From positions 1-29,183 of the forward strand of contig JABDEQ010000026.1 in the NCBI GenBank assembly GCA_013286985.1: a stretch of 29,183 bases of DNA. The letters run 5' to 3'. The notes beneath the pieces are model-generated. The model was not told where the DNA came from. It worked only from the letters and a program-made list of their open reading frames with translations, and ran no database searches. The translations under genes were made by a program, and so were the position numbers. This document shows positions 14,804 to 22,849 of the stretch, in pieces. Numbering within the stretch: position 1 is the stretch's first letter; the number at the start of each line of letters is the position of its first letter. The DNA comes from Bacteroidota bacterium (lineage in GTDB: Bacteria; Bacteroidota; Bacteroidia; Sphingobacteriales; Sphingobacteriaceae).

Positions 14804-15220
14804 ATGCGGCTTAGTTCGTTAATTTCCTTTATCGGCTTTGTTATTTTAATTGCCGGCACCTATTGTCCTATCCTGCACCCGTTTATTGGCAACTGGAACG
14901 TTTACGACGGAAATAAACCCTATGGCATTGTTATTTTATTGGTTGCCATAGTTGGTATAATAGGTACGGTTTTTAATCAACCTAAAATAACCCGTATGGC
15001 AGCCTGGTTTTCTTTAGTGCTGGTAATTTTATTTTATTTGCTGGCGTTCTTAAAGGTTCACACCTCATTCAATTTTATTCCGTTCCGTTCGGTGGCGGCA
15101 TATTTATCCGGAAAAATAAGGTTCAAATGGGGATGGCTTTTGTTATTTGGCGGCGCATTGCTTGCCTTGGCCGGAACCTTACTCAAAAGAAACAGAAGCT
15201 TTTCAAGACCGGTAGCATAA
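14804..15220 (+). CDS. Four-helix membrane protein downstream of gldC
   Basis: A 138-residue integral membrane protein with four hydrophobic helices: SLISFIGFVILIAGTYCPIL, GIVILLVAIVGIIGTVF, MAAWFSLVLVILFYLLAFL and WGWLLLFGGALLALAGTLL. The short loop HPFIGNWNVYDGNKPY after helix 1 is polar and aromatic, likely on the outside. No enzyme motif is visible and the family is not recognised. It starts 2 nt after gldC, so it belongs to the same transcript. Confidence 0.78.
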   Translation: MRLSSLISFIGFVILIAGTYCPILHPFIGNWNVYDGNKPYGIVILLVAIVGIIGTVFNQPKITRMAAWFSLVLVILFYLLAFLKVHTSFNFIPFRSVAAYLSGKIRFKWGWLLLFGGALLALAGTLLKRNRSFSRPVA

Positions 15221-15330
15221 ATCAAAAACGGGGACAGCTCATTTTGTGGACTTGTTTTTGCTTGCGGTTTAAATGAATACAGTTTAAAATAATTTTTTTA
15301 ACATATTTGTATTCCTTTAAAAAACATTAA

Positions 15331-18300
15331 ATGCTACGATTCTCTTTCAGGCAACAGGTATTTGCCGGTTTCACCGTTTCTGTAATTCTGGTTTTAATTG
15401 TAGGTATTCTCTCATACCAAAGTATCCATCAACTCCGCAGCGATTCCGCATTGGTTGATCATACCCAAAAAGTTATCAAAACATCAAACAACCTGCTGCA
15501 ATTAATGATTGATGCCGAGACCGGCATGCGCGGTTATGTGGCAACCAATAATAAGGTATTTCTTGACCCCTATGATGCGACACTCCCCCATATCCATACC
15601 GACATAGAATTATTGCGGAGTTTGGTAGCTGACAACCCCGTTGAGGTAAAGAGAGTTGATACATTAAACGCTTTTGTAAGCCTTCAGTTAGATATTCTGA
15701 AACAAAACATTGATGCCCGGCCCACCCAGGGACTGGATTTTATGGTTCAGCATGCAATGCTCCTTAACGGGAAGCATAACATGGACGAAATAAGGGCCTT
15801 GGTTGATGATATAAGAGAAACTGAAAACAGATTGCTTGCCGTACGGAAAGCAAGTTCAGAAAATGCGTCGTCAGCAGCACTTGATGTTATTATTACGGGC
15901 TCTGTTGTTTTCCTGATCATTATTATTGTATTGTTCTTTTATATACAGGGAACTTTTGATCAGCAAAAAATAATTGAAAACAACATAAAAATAGCCAATA
16001 GCGAACTGGAGAAAGTGCTGACAGAAAATCGCGCTCAAAACTGGCTGCTTACCGGCACCGCTTTACTGAATGAGAAAATGCAGGGCCAGCAAAGCGAGCG
16101 CGAACTGAGCGACAACGTTTTAACAGAAATTTGCAACTATGTAAAAGCTCAAACAGGTACGTTTTATCTGTTTAACGAAGAATCAGAATTGCTGGAGTTT
16201 TATGCTTCCTATGCTTTCAGCAATCTTAACGCTATCAAAAATACGGTTAAGCTCGCTGAAGGCTGGATTGGGCAGGTGGCTAAAGACCAAAAGGCTGCTA
16301 TAATAAAAGGGAAACTAAACAACAAGCTCGAACTGGCTTCATCTATCGTTTATAATGAACTGGCCGAAAGCATTATTGTGCCTTTCTTTTTCGATAAAAA
16401 ATTAAAAGGCGTTATTGAGATCGGTTTCAGCACTGAGTTATCCGAAACTAATAAAAACTACATTTTAACGGTGGCTGATGATATCGGCATCGCCATAAAT
16501 ACTGCCCAGGCGCGTACCATTATGCACGAACTGCTCTTGCAGGTACAACAACAAACAGAAGAGCTGGAAGCGCAGCAGGAAGAAATGCGTGTTACCAATG
16601 AGGAGCTGACGAGCAAAACCGAAATGCTACAGGCATCGGAAGAAGAGCTCAGGGTGCAGCAGGAGGAATTACGCACTACAAATGCCGAACTGGAAGAAAA
16701 AGCCAGCTTGCTGGAAGAAAAGAACCAGGCTATTGAAGAAGCTCGCAGTGCCATCAACCAAAAGGTAATGGAGCTGGAAACTACCGGTAAATACAAATCT
16801 GAGTTTTTGGCCAATATGAGCCATGAGCTAAGAACGCCATTGAACAGTATATTAGTTTTGGCGCGTATATTAAAGGATAATAAGCCAGCCAATCTTTCGG
16901 AAGACCAGATAAAATATGCCAGCGTAATATTTAACGCCGGTAATGACTTGCTTACGCTGATCAATGATATCCTTGATCTTTCAAAAATAGAATCGGGCAA
17001 GCTCGAATTGCAAAATGAGGATATAGCCGTAGCGGATATTTTGCATGATATGGATATGTTGTTTGCTGAGGTAGCCCGCAAAAAGAAGATAAAATATACC
17101 ATCAATACAGCACCCGGTGTGCCTGAAAATATATTTATTGATAAGGTACGTGTTGAACAGGTACTTAAAAACCTGCTTTCAAACGCCTTTAAATTCACGC
17201 CAGACAAAGGCACTATTGATATTAATGTTATTCATAGCGAACAAAACCAAACGGTAAGCTTCAGTATAAAAGATACCGGCATAGGCATAGCGCCTGATAA
17301 ACAGAAATTAATATTCGAAGCCTTTCAACAAGCTGATGGGTCAACAAGTCGTAAATATGGCGGTACCGGTTTGGGGCTTTCCATCAGTCGCGAGTTGGTG
17401 GCCCTGCTTGGCGGTAAAATTACCTTAACCAGCGAGCCCGGAGTAGGAAGTGAGTTTGTTTTAACCATTCCGGTAAAGGGATCCCCGGCAGGCGATTCTG
17501 TTGACAATTTACCAACAGTTGAGACATTTACACCGGAGAAAGTGTTTCTAGCCCCTGCCAAAAACATCGCAAAAACAAACAACCGCGAGCCGCTGGTGGT
17601 GATTGTGGAGGATGATAAGAACTTTGCCGATATATTAAAAGATTACTCGTCAGACCATGGATACAAGTCTATTGTTGTTAGTGAGGGCATGGATGCGGTT
17701 GAAATTATCAAAGAAAACTTGCCCGATGCGGTGATATTGGATATTATGCTGCCCGGTAAAGATGGCTGGCAAATATTAAAGGAACTTAAACGGGATAGTG
17801 CTACTGCTCATATCCCGGTGCATTTAATGTCGGCTGGCGAGGCATCGGCTAATAAAGTGCAAAAAGAAGGTGCAATCAGCTTTCTTAAAAAACCTGTTGA
17901 CGTAGGTGCGCTTGATAAACTGTTTAACGATATTATGCAGCAAAGCGGCGCAAAGTTTAAACAGGTACTATTGGTTGAGGATAACAGAACCCAAAGCAAT
18001 GCACTAAATGAGCTGATGCAAAGCGAAGGAATAACGGTCGACCAGGCTTTTGATGGTGAGTCGGCCCTGAATATGTTGTACGAAAACGAATACCAATGTG
18101 TTATTCTGGATCTTAACCTGCCTGATATGTCTGGGTTAGACTTTTTGGATAAGATTAAAGAAACAGATCGTTTTAAATCGCTGCCCGTTATTATTAACAC
18201 CGCAATGGAGCTTGATAAAAGCTCGGTAAGCAGGTTAATGCAATATGCCAACGCCATGGTTGTAAAAACCACCAAAACCACTGATAGACTTATAGATGAA

Positions 18301-18774
18301 GTTAATTTATTTTTAAACAAAGTGAGTGAAACAACCGTTCAAGGTGCAGGCGTTGCACAAAGCCTCAAATTAAAAACGGTGATACAAGGAAAAGACATTG
18401 TAAAAGGTAAAAAGGTATTGATAGTAGATGATGACATGCGCAATATTTTTGCATTAAGCAGCGCTTTGCAAGGATATGATATGCATGTTGAAATTGCCTA
18501 CGATGGCAAGGAAGCTATTGAAAAACTCGAAACCATTACAGATATCGATATTGTGCTGATGGATATTATGATGCCGGTAATGGACGGGTACGAGGCAACC
18601 AGGTTTATCCGCAAGCAAAATAAATGGGCCAAATTACCTGTAATAGCTTTAACGGCCAAAGCCATGATGGACGACCGTGAAAAATGTATAGCCGCCGGAG
18701 CTAATGATTATATTACCAAGCCAGTTGATATGGATAGGTTAATTTCATTAATGCAACTCTGGCTGGGGAGTTGA
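15331..18774 (+). CDS. Hybrid histidine kinase, CHASE3-GAF-HisKA-HATPase-three REC
   Basis: A 1147-residue inner-membrane sensor kinase. Domains: helix 1 (about 11-31), a CHASE3-type periplasmic domain (about 40-180, with MIDAETGMRGYVATNN typical of CHASE3), helix 2 (186-205), GAF (about 245-395), a Glu/Gln-rich coiled coil (396-485), HisKA with phosphorylatable His498 (FLANMSHELRTPLNS), HATPase (N box NAFKFT, G1 DTGIGI, G2 GGTGLGLSI), and receivers with phospho-Asp804, Asp927 and Asp1078. In receiver 2 the usual Lys-Pro reads Lys-Thr (VVKTTKTTD). No output domain is present, so phosphate must pass onward by phosphorelay or interaction. CheR starts 2 nt after the stop; CheB follows. The coiled coil is of the type placed next to CheB/CheR modules and may be their substrate. 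Confidence 0.95.
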   Translation: MLRFSFRQQVFAGFTVSVILVLIVGILSYQSIHQLRSDSALVDHTQKVIKTSNNLLQLMIDAETGMRGYVATNNKVFLDPYDATLPHIHTDIELLRSLVADNPVEVKRVDTLNAFVSLQLDILKQNIDARPTQGLDFMVQHAMLLNGKHNMDEIRALVDDIRETENRLLAVRKASSENASSAALDVIITGSVVFLIIIIVLFFYIQGTFDQQKIIENNIKIANSELEKVLTENRAQNWLLTGTALLNEKMQGQQSERELSDNVLTEICNYVKAQTGTFYLFNEESELLEFYASYAFSNLNAIKNTVKLAEGWIGQVAKDQKAAIIKGKLNNKLELASSIVYNELAESIIVPFFFDKKLKGVIEIGFSTELSETNKNYILTVADDIGIAINTAQARTIMHELLLQVQQQTEELEAQQEEMRVTNEELTSKTEMLQASEEELRVQQEELRTTNAELEEKASLLEEKNQAIEEARSAINQKVMELETTGKYKSEFLANMSHELRTPLNSILVLARILKDNKPANLSEDQIKYASVIFNAGNDLLTLINDILDLSKIESGKLELQNEDIAVADILHDMDMLFAEVARKKKIKYTINTAPGVPENIFIDKVRVEQVLKNLLSNAFKFTPDKGTIDINVIHSEQNQTVSFSIKDTGIGIAPDKQKLIFEAFQQADGSTSRKYGGTGLGLSISRELVALLGGKITLTSEPGVGSEFVLTIPVKGSPAGDSVDNLPTVETFTPEKVFLAPAKNIAKTNNREPLVVIVEDDKNFADILKDYSSDHGYKSIVVSEGMDAVEIIKENLPDAVILDIMLPGKDGWQILKELKRDSATAHIPVHLMSAGEASANKVQKEGAISFLKKPVDVGALDKLFNDIMQQSGAKFKQVLLVEDNRTQSNALNELMQSEGITVDQAFDGESALNMLYENEYQCVILDLNLPDMSGLDFLDKIKETDRFKSLPVIINTAMELDKSSVSRLMQYANAMVVKTTKTTDRLIDEVNLFLNKVSETTVQGAGVAQSLKLKTVIQGKDIVKGKKVLIVDDDMRNIFALSSALQGYDMHVEIAYDGKEAIEKLETITDIDIVLMDIMMPVMDGYEATRFIRKQNKWAKLPVIALTAKAMMDDREKCIAAGANDYITKPVDMDRLISLMQLWLGS

Positions 18775-18776
18775 TT

Positions 18777-19607
18777 ATGGATACCACAACACAAGGCATA
18801 ACAACCGAGCAAATAACGGAATTAATTGATCTGGTAAAAAAGATCCACGGATTTGATTTTTCTGATTATTCTAAAGCGTCTCTTAAAAGAAGGCTTACCC
18901 GGGTAATGATGATCAAAAAACTGGCTTTTTATGATTTGAAACATAAATTGGTTAATGACCCGCTGTTCTTTCAGATTTTTTTGGAAGAGATAACCGTGAA
19001 CGTTACAGAGATGTTTCGCGATCCATCATTTTACAATGCCCTTAATACACAGGTATTACCCTATTTGTCAACCTATCAGCATATAAAAATTTGGTCGGCC
19101 GGCTGCTCTTCGGGCGAGGAAGTTTATTCTTTGGCAATTTTGTTGAACAAAGTCTGTTTTACCGAAAAATCATTTATTTATGGTACCGATGTAAATACCA
19201 TTGTTTTGAAAGAAGCACGTAAGGGTATTTACAGTTTCAGGAGTATAAAAACTTATGCTGAAAATTATCAGCTGGCCGGTTTAAGCGGTTCATTGACAGA
19301 TTATTTTACTACCTTGTATGATGCCGCTGCCATTCATAGCGGATTAAAAGTAAATACGCTTTTTTCGGTACATAATTTAATATCCGATACGGTTTTTAAT
19401 GAATTTCAGCTCATTAGCTGCCGCAATGTGTTTATCTATTTTGAAACCAGGCTTCAGGAAAAAATACTCGAACTTTTTTATAAAAGCCTATGTCCGCACG
19501 GGTTTTTATGTTTAGGAAGTAAAGAAACCATACGATCTGACTTTTTTAAAAAGAAGTTTAAGGTAATTAATCAAAAGGAAAATATTTATCAAAAAATTGG
19601 CTCTTGA
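18777..19607 (+). CDS. cheR: CheR-type protein-glutamate methyltransferase
   Basis: A 276-residue SAM-dependent enzyme of the CheR family, which methylates glutamates on chemoreceptors. The N-terminal helical domain carries the basic surface KASLKRRLTRVMM, and the family motif NVTEMFRDPSFY (Arg81) precedes the SAM site KIWSAGCSSGEEVYSLAILL (about 104-123). The acidic VFIYFETRLQ motif and the LGSKETIR end complete the fold. I start it at the ATG at 18777; a TTG at 18771 overlaps the kinase stop. It ends inside the start of the CheB gene. No methyl-accepting protein lies nearby, so the target is probably not a classical receptor. Confidence 0.93.
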   Translation: MDTTTQGITTEQITELIDLVKKIHGFDFSDYSKASLKRRLTRVMMIKKLAFYDLKHKLVNDPLFFQIFLEEITVNVTEMFRDPSFYNALNTQVLPYLSTYQHIKIWSAGCSSGEEVYSLAILLNKVCFTEKSFIYGTDVNTIVLKEARKGIYSFRSIKTYAENYQLAGLSGSLTDYFTTLYDAAAIHSGLKVNTLFSVHNLISDTVFNEFQLISCRNVFIYFETRLQEKILELFYKSLCPHGFLCLGSKETIRSDFFKKKFKVINQKENIYQKIGS

Positions 19608-20184
19608 TAAAAACATATCTGATCGCTGGCACAACTCTGATATTTTGTTGTTGGGAGGATCTGCGGGCTCATTTAAATTATTATTTCATATTGTAAAAAT
19701 ACTGCCCCCAAAGCTCAATAAAGCTGTGGTGGTGGCCATGCATCGTAAAAAAAACTACCTGAGCGAAGTTGAAAAGCTATTTGCCGAGAGCGCCAGCATG
19801 CGTACTATAGAAATAAACGACAAGGACAAAATAAAAAAGAACACCATTTATATAGTACCGGCAAACTATCACACCCTAATTGAAAAAGATTATTCATTTG
19901 CATTGGATGTATCAGAGGCGCTTTGGTTTTCAAAACCATCCATCGATGTAACGTTTGACAGCGCTGCCGATGCTTATTTTGATAAATGTACTGCGATATT
20001 ATTTTCGGGAGCTAACCAGGATGGGGCAGAGGGGTTGCTTAAACTAAAAAGCGCCGGATCATTAACCATTGCCCAGCATCCGCAGGATGCCGTTATGCCC
20101 GAAATGCCGCAAGCCGCCATTGATATTAACGCAGCCAATTATGTGTTGCGGACAGAAGAAATATATGAGCTGTTAAGAAGCTAA
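19597..20184 (+). CDS. Stand-alone CheB methylesterase domain
   Basis: A 195-residue protein consisting of the CheB catalytic domain only; the N-terminal receiver of full-length CheB is missing. The triad is Ser22 (LLLGGSAGS), His49 (AMHR) and Asp142 (GANQDGAEG). The enzyme removes methyl groups from glutamates or deamidates glutamines. The first possible start is TTG at 19597, which overlaps the cheR stop by 11 nt; no ATG occurs before the catalytic Ser, so a TTG start is likely. With no receiver, activation may come from the kinase's three receivers acting in trans, or it may be constitutive. Confidence 0.92.
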   Translation: MALDKNISDRWHNSDILLLGGSAGSFKLLFHIVKILPPKLNKAVVVAMHRKKNYLSEVEKLFAESASMRTIEINDKDKIKKNTIYIVPANYHTLIEKDYSFALDVSEALWFSKPSIDVTFDSAADAYFDKCTAILFSGANQDGAEGLLKLKSAGSLTIAQHPQDAVMPEMPQAAIDINAANYVLRTEEIYELLRS

Positions 20185-20191
20185 CTGCCAA

Positions 20192-20677
20192 TTACAAATC
20201 AAGCGTTGTTTGCCCAACACCCATCACCCGGGCCTCGTGTTCCAATAGCCACTTTTTTCGCCACAAGCCACCTGCGTAACCCGTTAAGCTGCCATTTGAC
20301 CCGATAACCCGGTGGCAGGGAACAACTACCCACAAATTATTTCTGCCATTTGCAGTGGCAATGGCCCTTATGCCCAAAGGATTATTCATCAATTTGGATT
20401 GTTGCAGATAGCTAATGGTTTTGCCGTATTCAATTTTTGATAACTGCTCCCAAACACTTTGCTGAAAATCACTGCCGGCCTGACGGATAGGAAGATCAAA
20501 TACTTTGCGTTTGCCTGCAAAATATTCGTCCAGTTGCGCGGTTGCCATTTTTAGTACGGCAGTTTCGGGCGGTGTTATTTCATACTCCTCATCACGAATG
20601 GATATAGAGGTGATAAAACCATCCTCTTCTGTTATGCGTGCAATACCGATGGGTGTTTTATAATAAATGGTTGGCAT
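20192..20677 (-). CDS. ogt: Methylated-DNA-protein-cysteine methyltransferase
   Basis: A 161-residue suicide enzyme that repairs O6-alkylguanine and O4-alkylthymine by moving the alkyl group to its own cysteine. The active-site motif VVVPCHRVIGSNG has the acceptor Cys121, followed by GYAGGLWRKKWLLEHEA, the C-terminal helix. The N-terminal part has the usual short alpha/beta domain (YYKTPIGIARITEEDGFI). Length fits the Ogt type, without the AraC-like regulatory part of Ada. It converges on the CheB gene with a 7-nt gap. Confidence 0.95.
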   Translation of the reverse strand: MPTIYYKTPIGIARITEEDGFITSISIRDEEYEITPPETAVLKMATAQLDEYFAGKRKVFDLPIRQAGSDFQQSVWEQLSKIEYGKTISYLQQSKLMNNPLGIRAIATANGRNNLWVVVPCHRVIGSNGSLTGYAGGLWRKKWLLEHEARVMGVGQTTLDL

Positions 20678-20791
20678 AATGTTAAGGATTCTGGGCTAAA
20701 TTTCCGATTTCTGGATGGATATTGCAAACAACACTTAACGCTTTAAAAACGGAGGCAACGCAATGAAAATTGAGTTATCAACCCAATCTGC

Positions 20792-20799
20792 TATCTTTG
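20792..20799 (+). promoter_or_regulatory. -7 box in front of ccmB
   Basis: TATCTTTG, an exact TAnnTTTG match, then CGCCC and ATG at 20805. It lies 5 nt before the family-supported start and inside the possible longer reading from ATG 20763, which makes the longer start doubtful. Confidence 0.5.
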
Positions 20800-20804
20800 C
20801 GCCC

Positions 20805-21488
20805 ATGCAGCTCATCAACCAGACCTGGGAACTTTTAAAAAAGGAAATTTTACTGGAGTGGCGTTCAAAATACGCCTTTAACGGCGTATTGCTTTATGTG
20901 GTATCAACTGTTTTTGTTTGTTATATCTCTTTTAACCTTAGTCCCGGTTTTAGCACCAGCAAAGGCTATCCCATAGTTTGGAATGTTTTGTTCTGGATAA
21001 TCATGTTGTTTGCATCGGTTAATGCCATTGCCAAAAGCTTTATGCAGGAGAGCCGCAGCCGTTTGCTGTACTACTATTCTATCGCAAGTCCCCAGGCTAT
21101 TATCCTGTCAAAAACCATTTACAATGTGTTGTTAATGTCGTTACTCAGTATGCTGGCTTTGTTGGTTTACCTGGTGTTTTTTACCAATACCCTTGGCGAT
21201 CCGCTGTTTTACGTTTTAACGGTTTTACTGGGCAGTATCAGTTTTTCTACGGTATTCACTATGATATCGGCCATAGCCTCCAAGGCAGGCAACAATGGCA
21301 CGCTCATGGCCATTTTAAGTTTCCCGGTAATTATCCCGGTTATTTTGCTGCTTATCCGCCTAAGCAAAAATGCCATGGATGGCATCGACCGCAGCTTTAG
21401 CTATGGCAATATGGGCGTGCTACTGGCTATAAATGCCATTGTAATAGCTACCGCCTTGTTATTGTTCCCCTTTTTGTGGCGCGATTAA
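20805..21488 (+). CDS. ccmB: Haem exporter subunit CcmB
   Basis: A 227-residue integral membrane protein of the CcmABCD haem-handling complex in cytochrome c maturation system I. The N-terminus MQLINQTWELLKKEILLEWRSKYAF has the family's LLxKELLLEWR-like pattern. Six hydrophobic helices follow, with the cytoplasmic motif FMQESRSRLLYYYSIASPQAI (residues about 77-97) and the end FLWRD. I start it at 20805, supported by the -7 box and by the family N-terminus; an in-frame ATG at 20763 has a good GGAGG 7 nt upstream and would add 14 residues. The ATPase ccmA is not in the window. The DHOR operon follows, then ccmC. Confidence 0.9.
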   Translation: MQLINQTWELLKKEILLEWRSKYAFNGVLLYVVSTVFVCYISFNLSPGFSTSKGYPIVWNVLFWIIMLFASVNAIAKSFMQESRSRLLYYYSIASPQAIILSKTIYNVLLMSLLSMLALLVYLVFFTNTLGDPLFYVLTVLLGSISFSTVFTMISAIASKAGNNGTLMAILSFPVIIPVILLLIRLSKNAMDGIDRSFSYGNMGVLLAINAIVIATALLLFPFLWRD

Positions 21489-21543
21489 TTATTTATTTTT
21501 TTTGAAATTTCTTGTTTTGGGATAAGTTTTTAATTTTATTTGG

Positions 21544-21570
21544 ATTTAGTCTAAATAAGTCACATTTTTG
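21544..21570 (+). promoter_or_regulatory. Operator-like palindrome and -7 box upstream of the di-haem gene
   Basis: ATTTAG-T-CTAAAT (21544-21556) is a perfect 13-bp palindrome placed 6 bp before CATTTTTG (21563-21570), a -7 box with one mismatch. The ATG is 40 nt downstream at 21611. A symmetric element over the spacer of a promoter is the classic place for repression. Similar CTAAATAA-containing palindromes precede iron-regulated genes in some Bacteroidota; that link is inference. Confidence 0.4.
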
Positions 21571-21610
21571 TAATGTTATTCAAGGATAGCAATAACACTT
21601 AAACAAATCC

Positions 21611-22843
21611 ATGAGCAAAAAATCTACTATTCTTATCATGTTATTTACCTCGCTGGTGGTTATAACAATAGCTTCTTTCAGTTCGTGTTCGAAAATTTTC
21701 CCCCAAATGATCAATCCCGAGGATGGCCTTTGCGGCCCGGTTGGTCTGTCAAATTCACAAACCATACTGTTTTCACAGGGGAACGACCAGTTTTTCGCTA
21801 ATCGTAGTTCAGCAACAGGCCTTGGGCCGTATTTCGTAGCGACAGGCTGTGGCAGCTGTCACTCCAGCGATAACCGGGGACATCCTTTTACTATCCTTAC
21901 CCGTTTCGGTCAAACAGATAGTACCGGTAATAAATTCCTGGCAGAAGGTGGTCCGCAATTGGGCACTTTTGCGTTACCTGGTTATACGCCTGAGCAAATT
22001 CCGGCAGGGGCTACCAGTTCAAAATTCATAGCACCTATTACAGCAGGTGTTGGTTTTTTAGAAGTAGTGCCCGATTCTGCAATTTTGGCAATGGCGGCAG
22101 CAAACGTAAATAATCCTGATGGCGTACGCGGGCATCCTAATTATAATACTATTCCATCATATGTAACCCCGTTAGCCGGTTCTATGCCGCGTGCCGATGG
22201 TAAATATATTTGCCGTTTTGGCCGCAAAGCTTCAACTTACAACTTGGTTCAACAAGTGGCACAGGCATATAATCACGATATGGGGATCACTTCTACCTAT
22301 CTGCCTATAAATCCATATAACTATATGGATCAAACACCTCCGCCACCTTCGTCAACACCCGAAGTAAGTAATGATGAGTTTAATTCGGTAGTGTTTTATG
22401 TAACCTGTTTACAAACACCTATTCAGCGTAATCCAAATGATGCAACTGTACAGCACGGTAACGCATTGTTTTTACAAATAGGCTGCGAAACCTGCCATAA
22501 ACAAACATTAACCACAGGCTACTCGCCGGTTGCATCGTTAGCCTATCAAACCATAAATCCGTTTACCGATTTGCTGGTTCACGATATGGGCCCCGGTTTG
22601 GATGACGGTTACACCGAAGGTAATGCCAAAACAGCTGAATGGCGTACCGCACCTTTATGGGGACTTGGACTGGCGCCTGGTGTGCAGGGCGGAAGTTATT
22701 ACTTAATGCACGATGGCCGCGCCCACAGCATTGAGCAGGCTATACAACTGCATGGCGGCGAAGCTGCGGTAAGTGCTGCAAGATTCGGCAAGCTTTCATC
22801 ATCAGATCAGGCGGCCCTTATCACATTCCTTAAATCGCTTTAA
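21611..22843 (+). CDS. Di-haem oxidoreductase (DHOR/DUF1111) lipoprotein
   Basis: A 410-residue exported c-type cytochrome of the di-haem oxidoreductase family (PF06537), related to di-haem cytochrome c peroxidases. Two CxxCH haem sites are visible: Cys80-Cys83-His84 (GCGSCH) and Cys292-Cys295-His296 (GCETCH). The N-terminal hydrophobic helix ends at SFSSC, so Cys26 may be a lipid anchor with an imperfect lipobox. The end HDGRAHSIEQAIQLHGGEA is typical of the family. The true substrate is unknown: peroxide reduction or oxidation of a small organic or thiol is suggested. The Rieske gene begins 6 nt after the stop and the barrel gene overlaps that one, so the three are one operon. The ccm genes on both sides would supply haem attachment. 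Confidence 0.9.
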   Translation: MSKKSTILIMLFTSLVVITIASFSSCSKIFPQMINPEDGLCGPVGLSNSQTILFSQGNDQFFANRSSATGLGPYFVATGCGSCHSSDNRGHPFTILTRFGQTDSTGNKFLAEGGPQLGTFALPGYTPEQIPAGATSSKFIAPITAGVGFLEVVPDSAILAMAAANVNNPDGVRGHPNYNTIPSYVTPLAGSMPRADGKYICRFGRKASTYNLVQQVAQAYNHDMGITSTYLPINPYNYMDQTPPPPSSTPEVSNDEFNSVVFYVTCLQTPIQRNPNDATVQHGNALFLQIGCETCHKQTLTTGYSPVASLAYQTINPFTDLLVHDMGPGLDDGYTEGNAKTAEWRTAPLWGLGLAPGVQGGSYYLMHDGRAHSIEQAIQLHGGEAAVSAARFGKLSSSDQAALITFLKSL

Positions 22844-22849
22844 TATTTT

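Noticed and set aside
15221..15330. Promoter for the hybrid kinase (CATATTTG near the gene start)
   Set aside because: It has a mismatch in the first base of the -7 box and no -33 TTTG at a good distance, so it is too weak to call.
16458..17213. 251-residue minus-strand frame opposite the histidine kinase
   Set aside because: It is a Ser/Ala-rich mirror of the kinase coiled coil and HisKA region, with no recognisable domain.
17808..18320. 170-residue minus-strand frame opposite receivers 1 and 2
   Set aside because: Serine-rich antisense of a strong coding region; no independent start signal.
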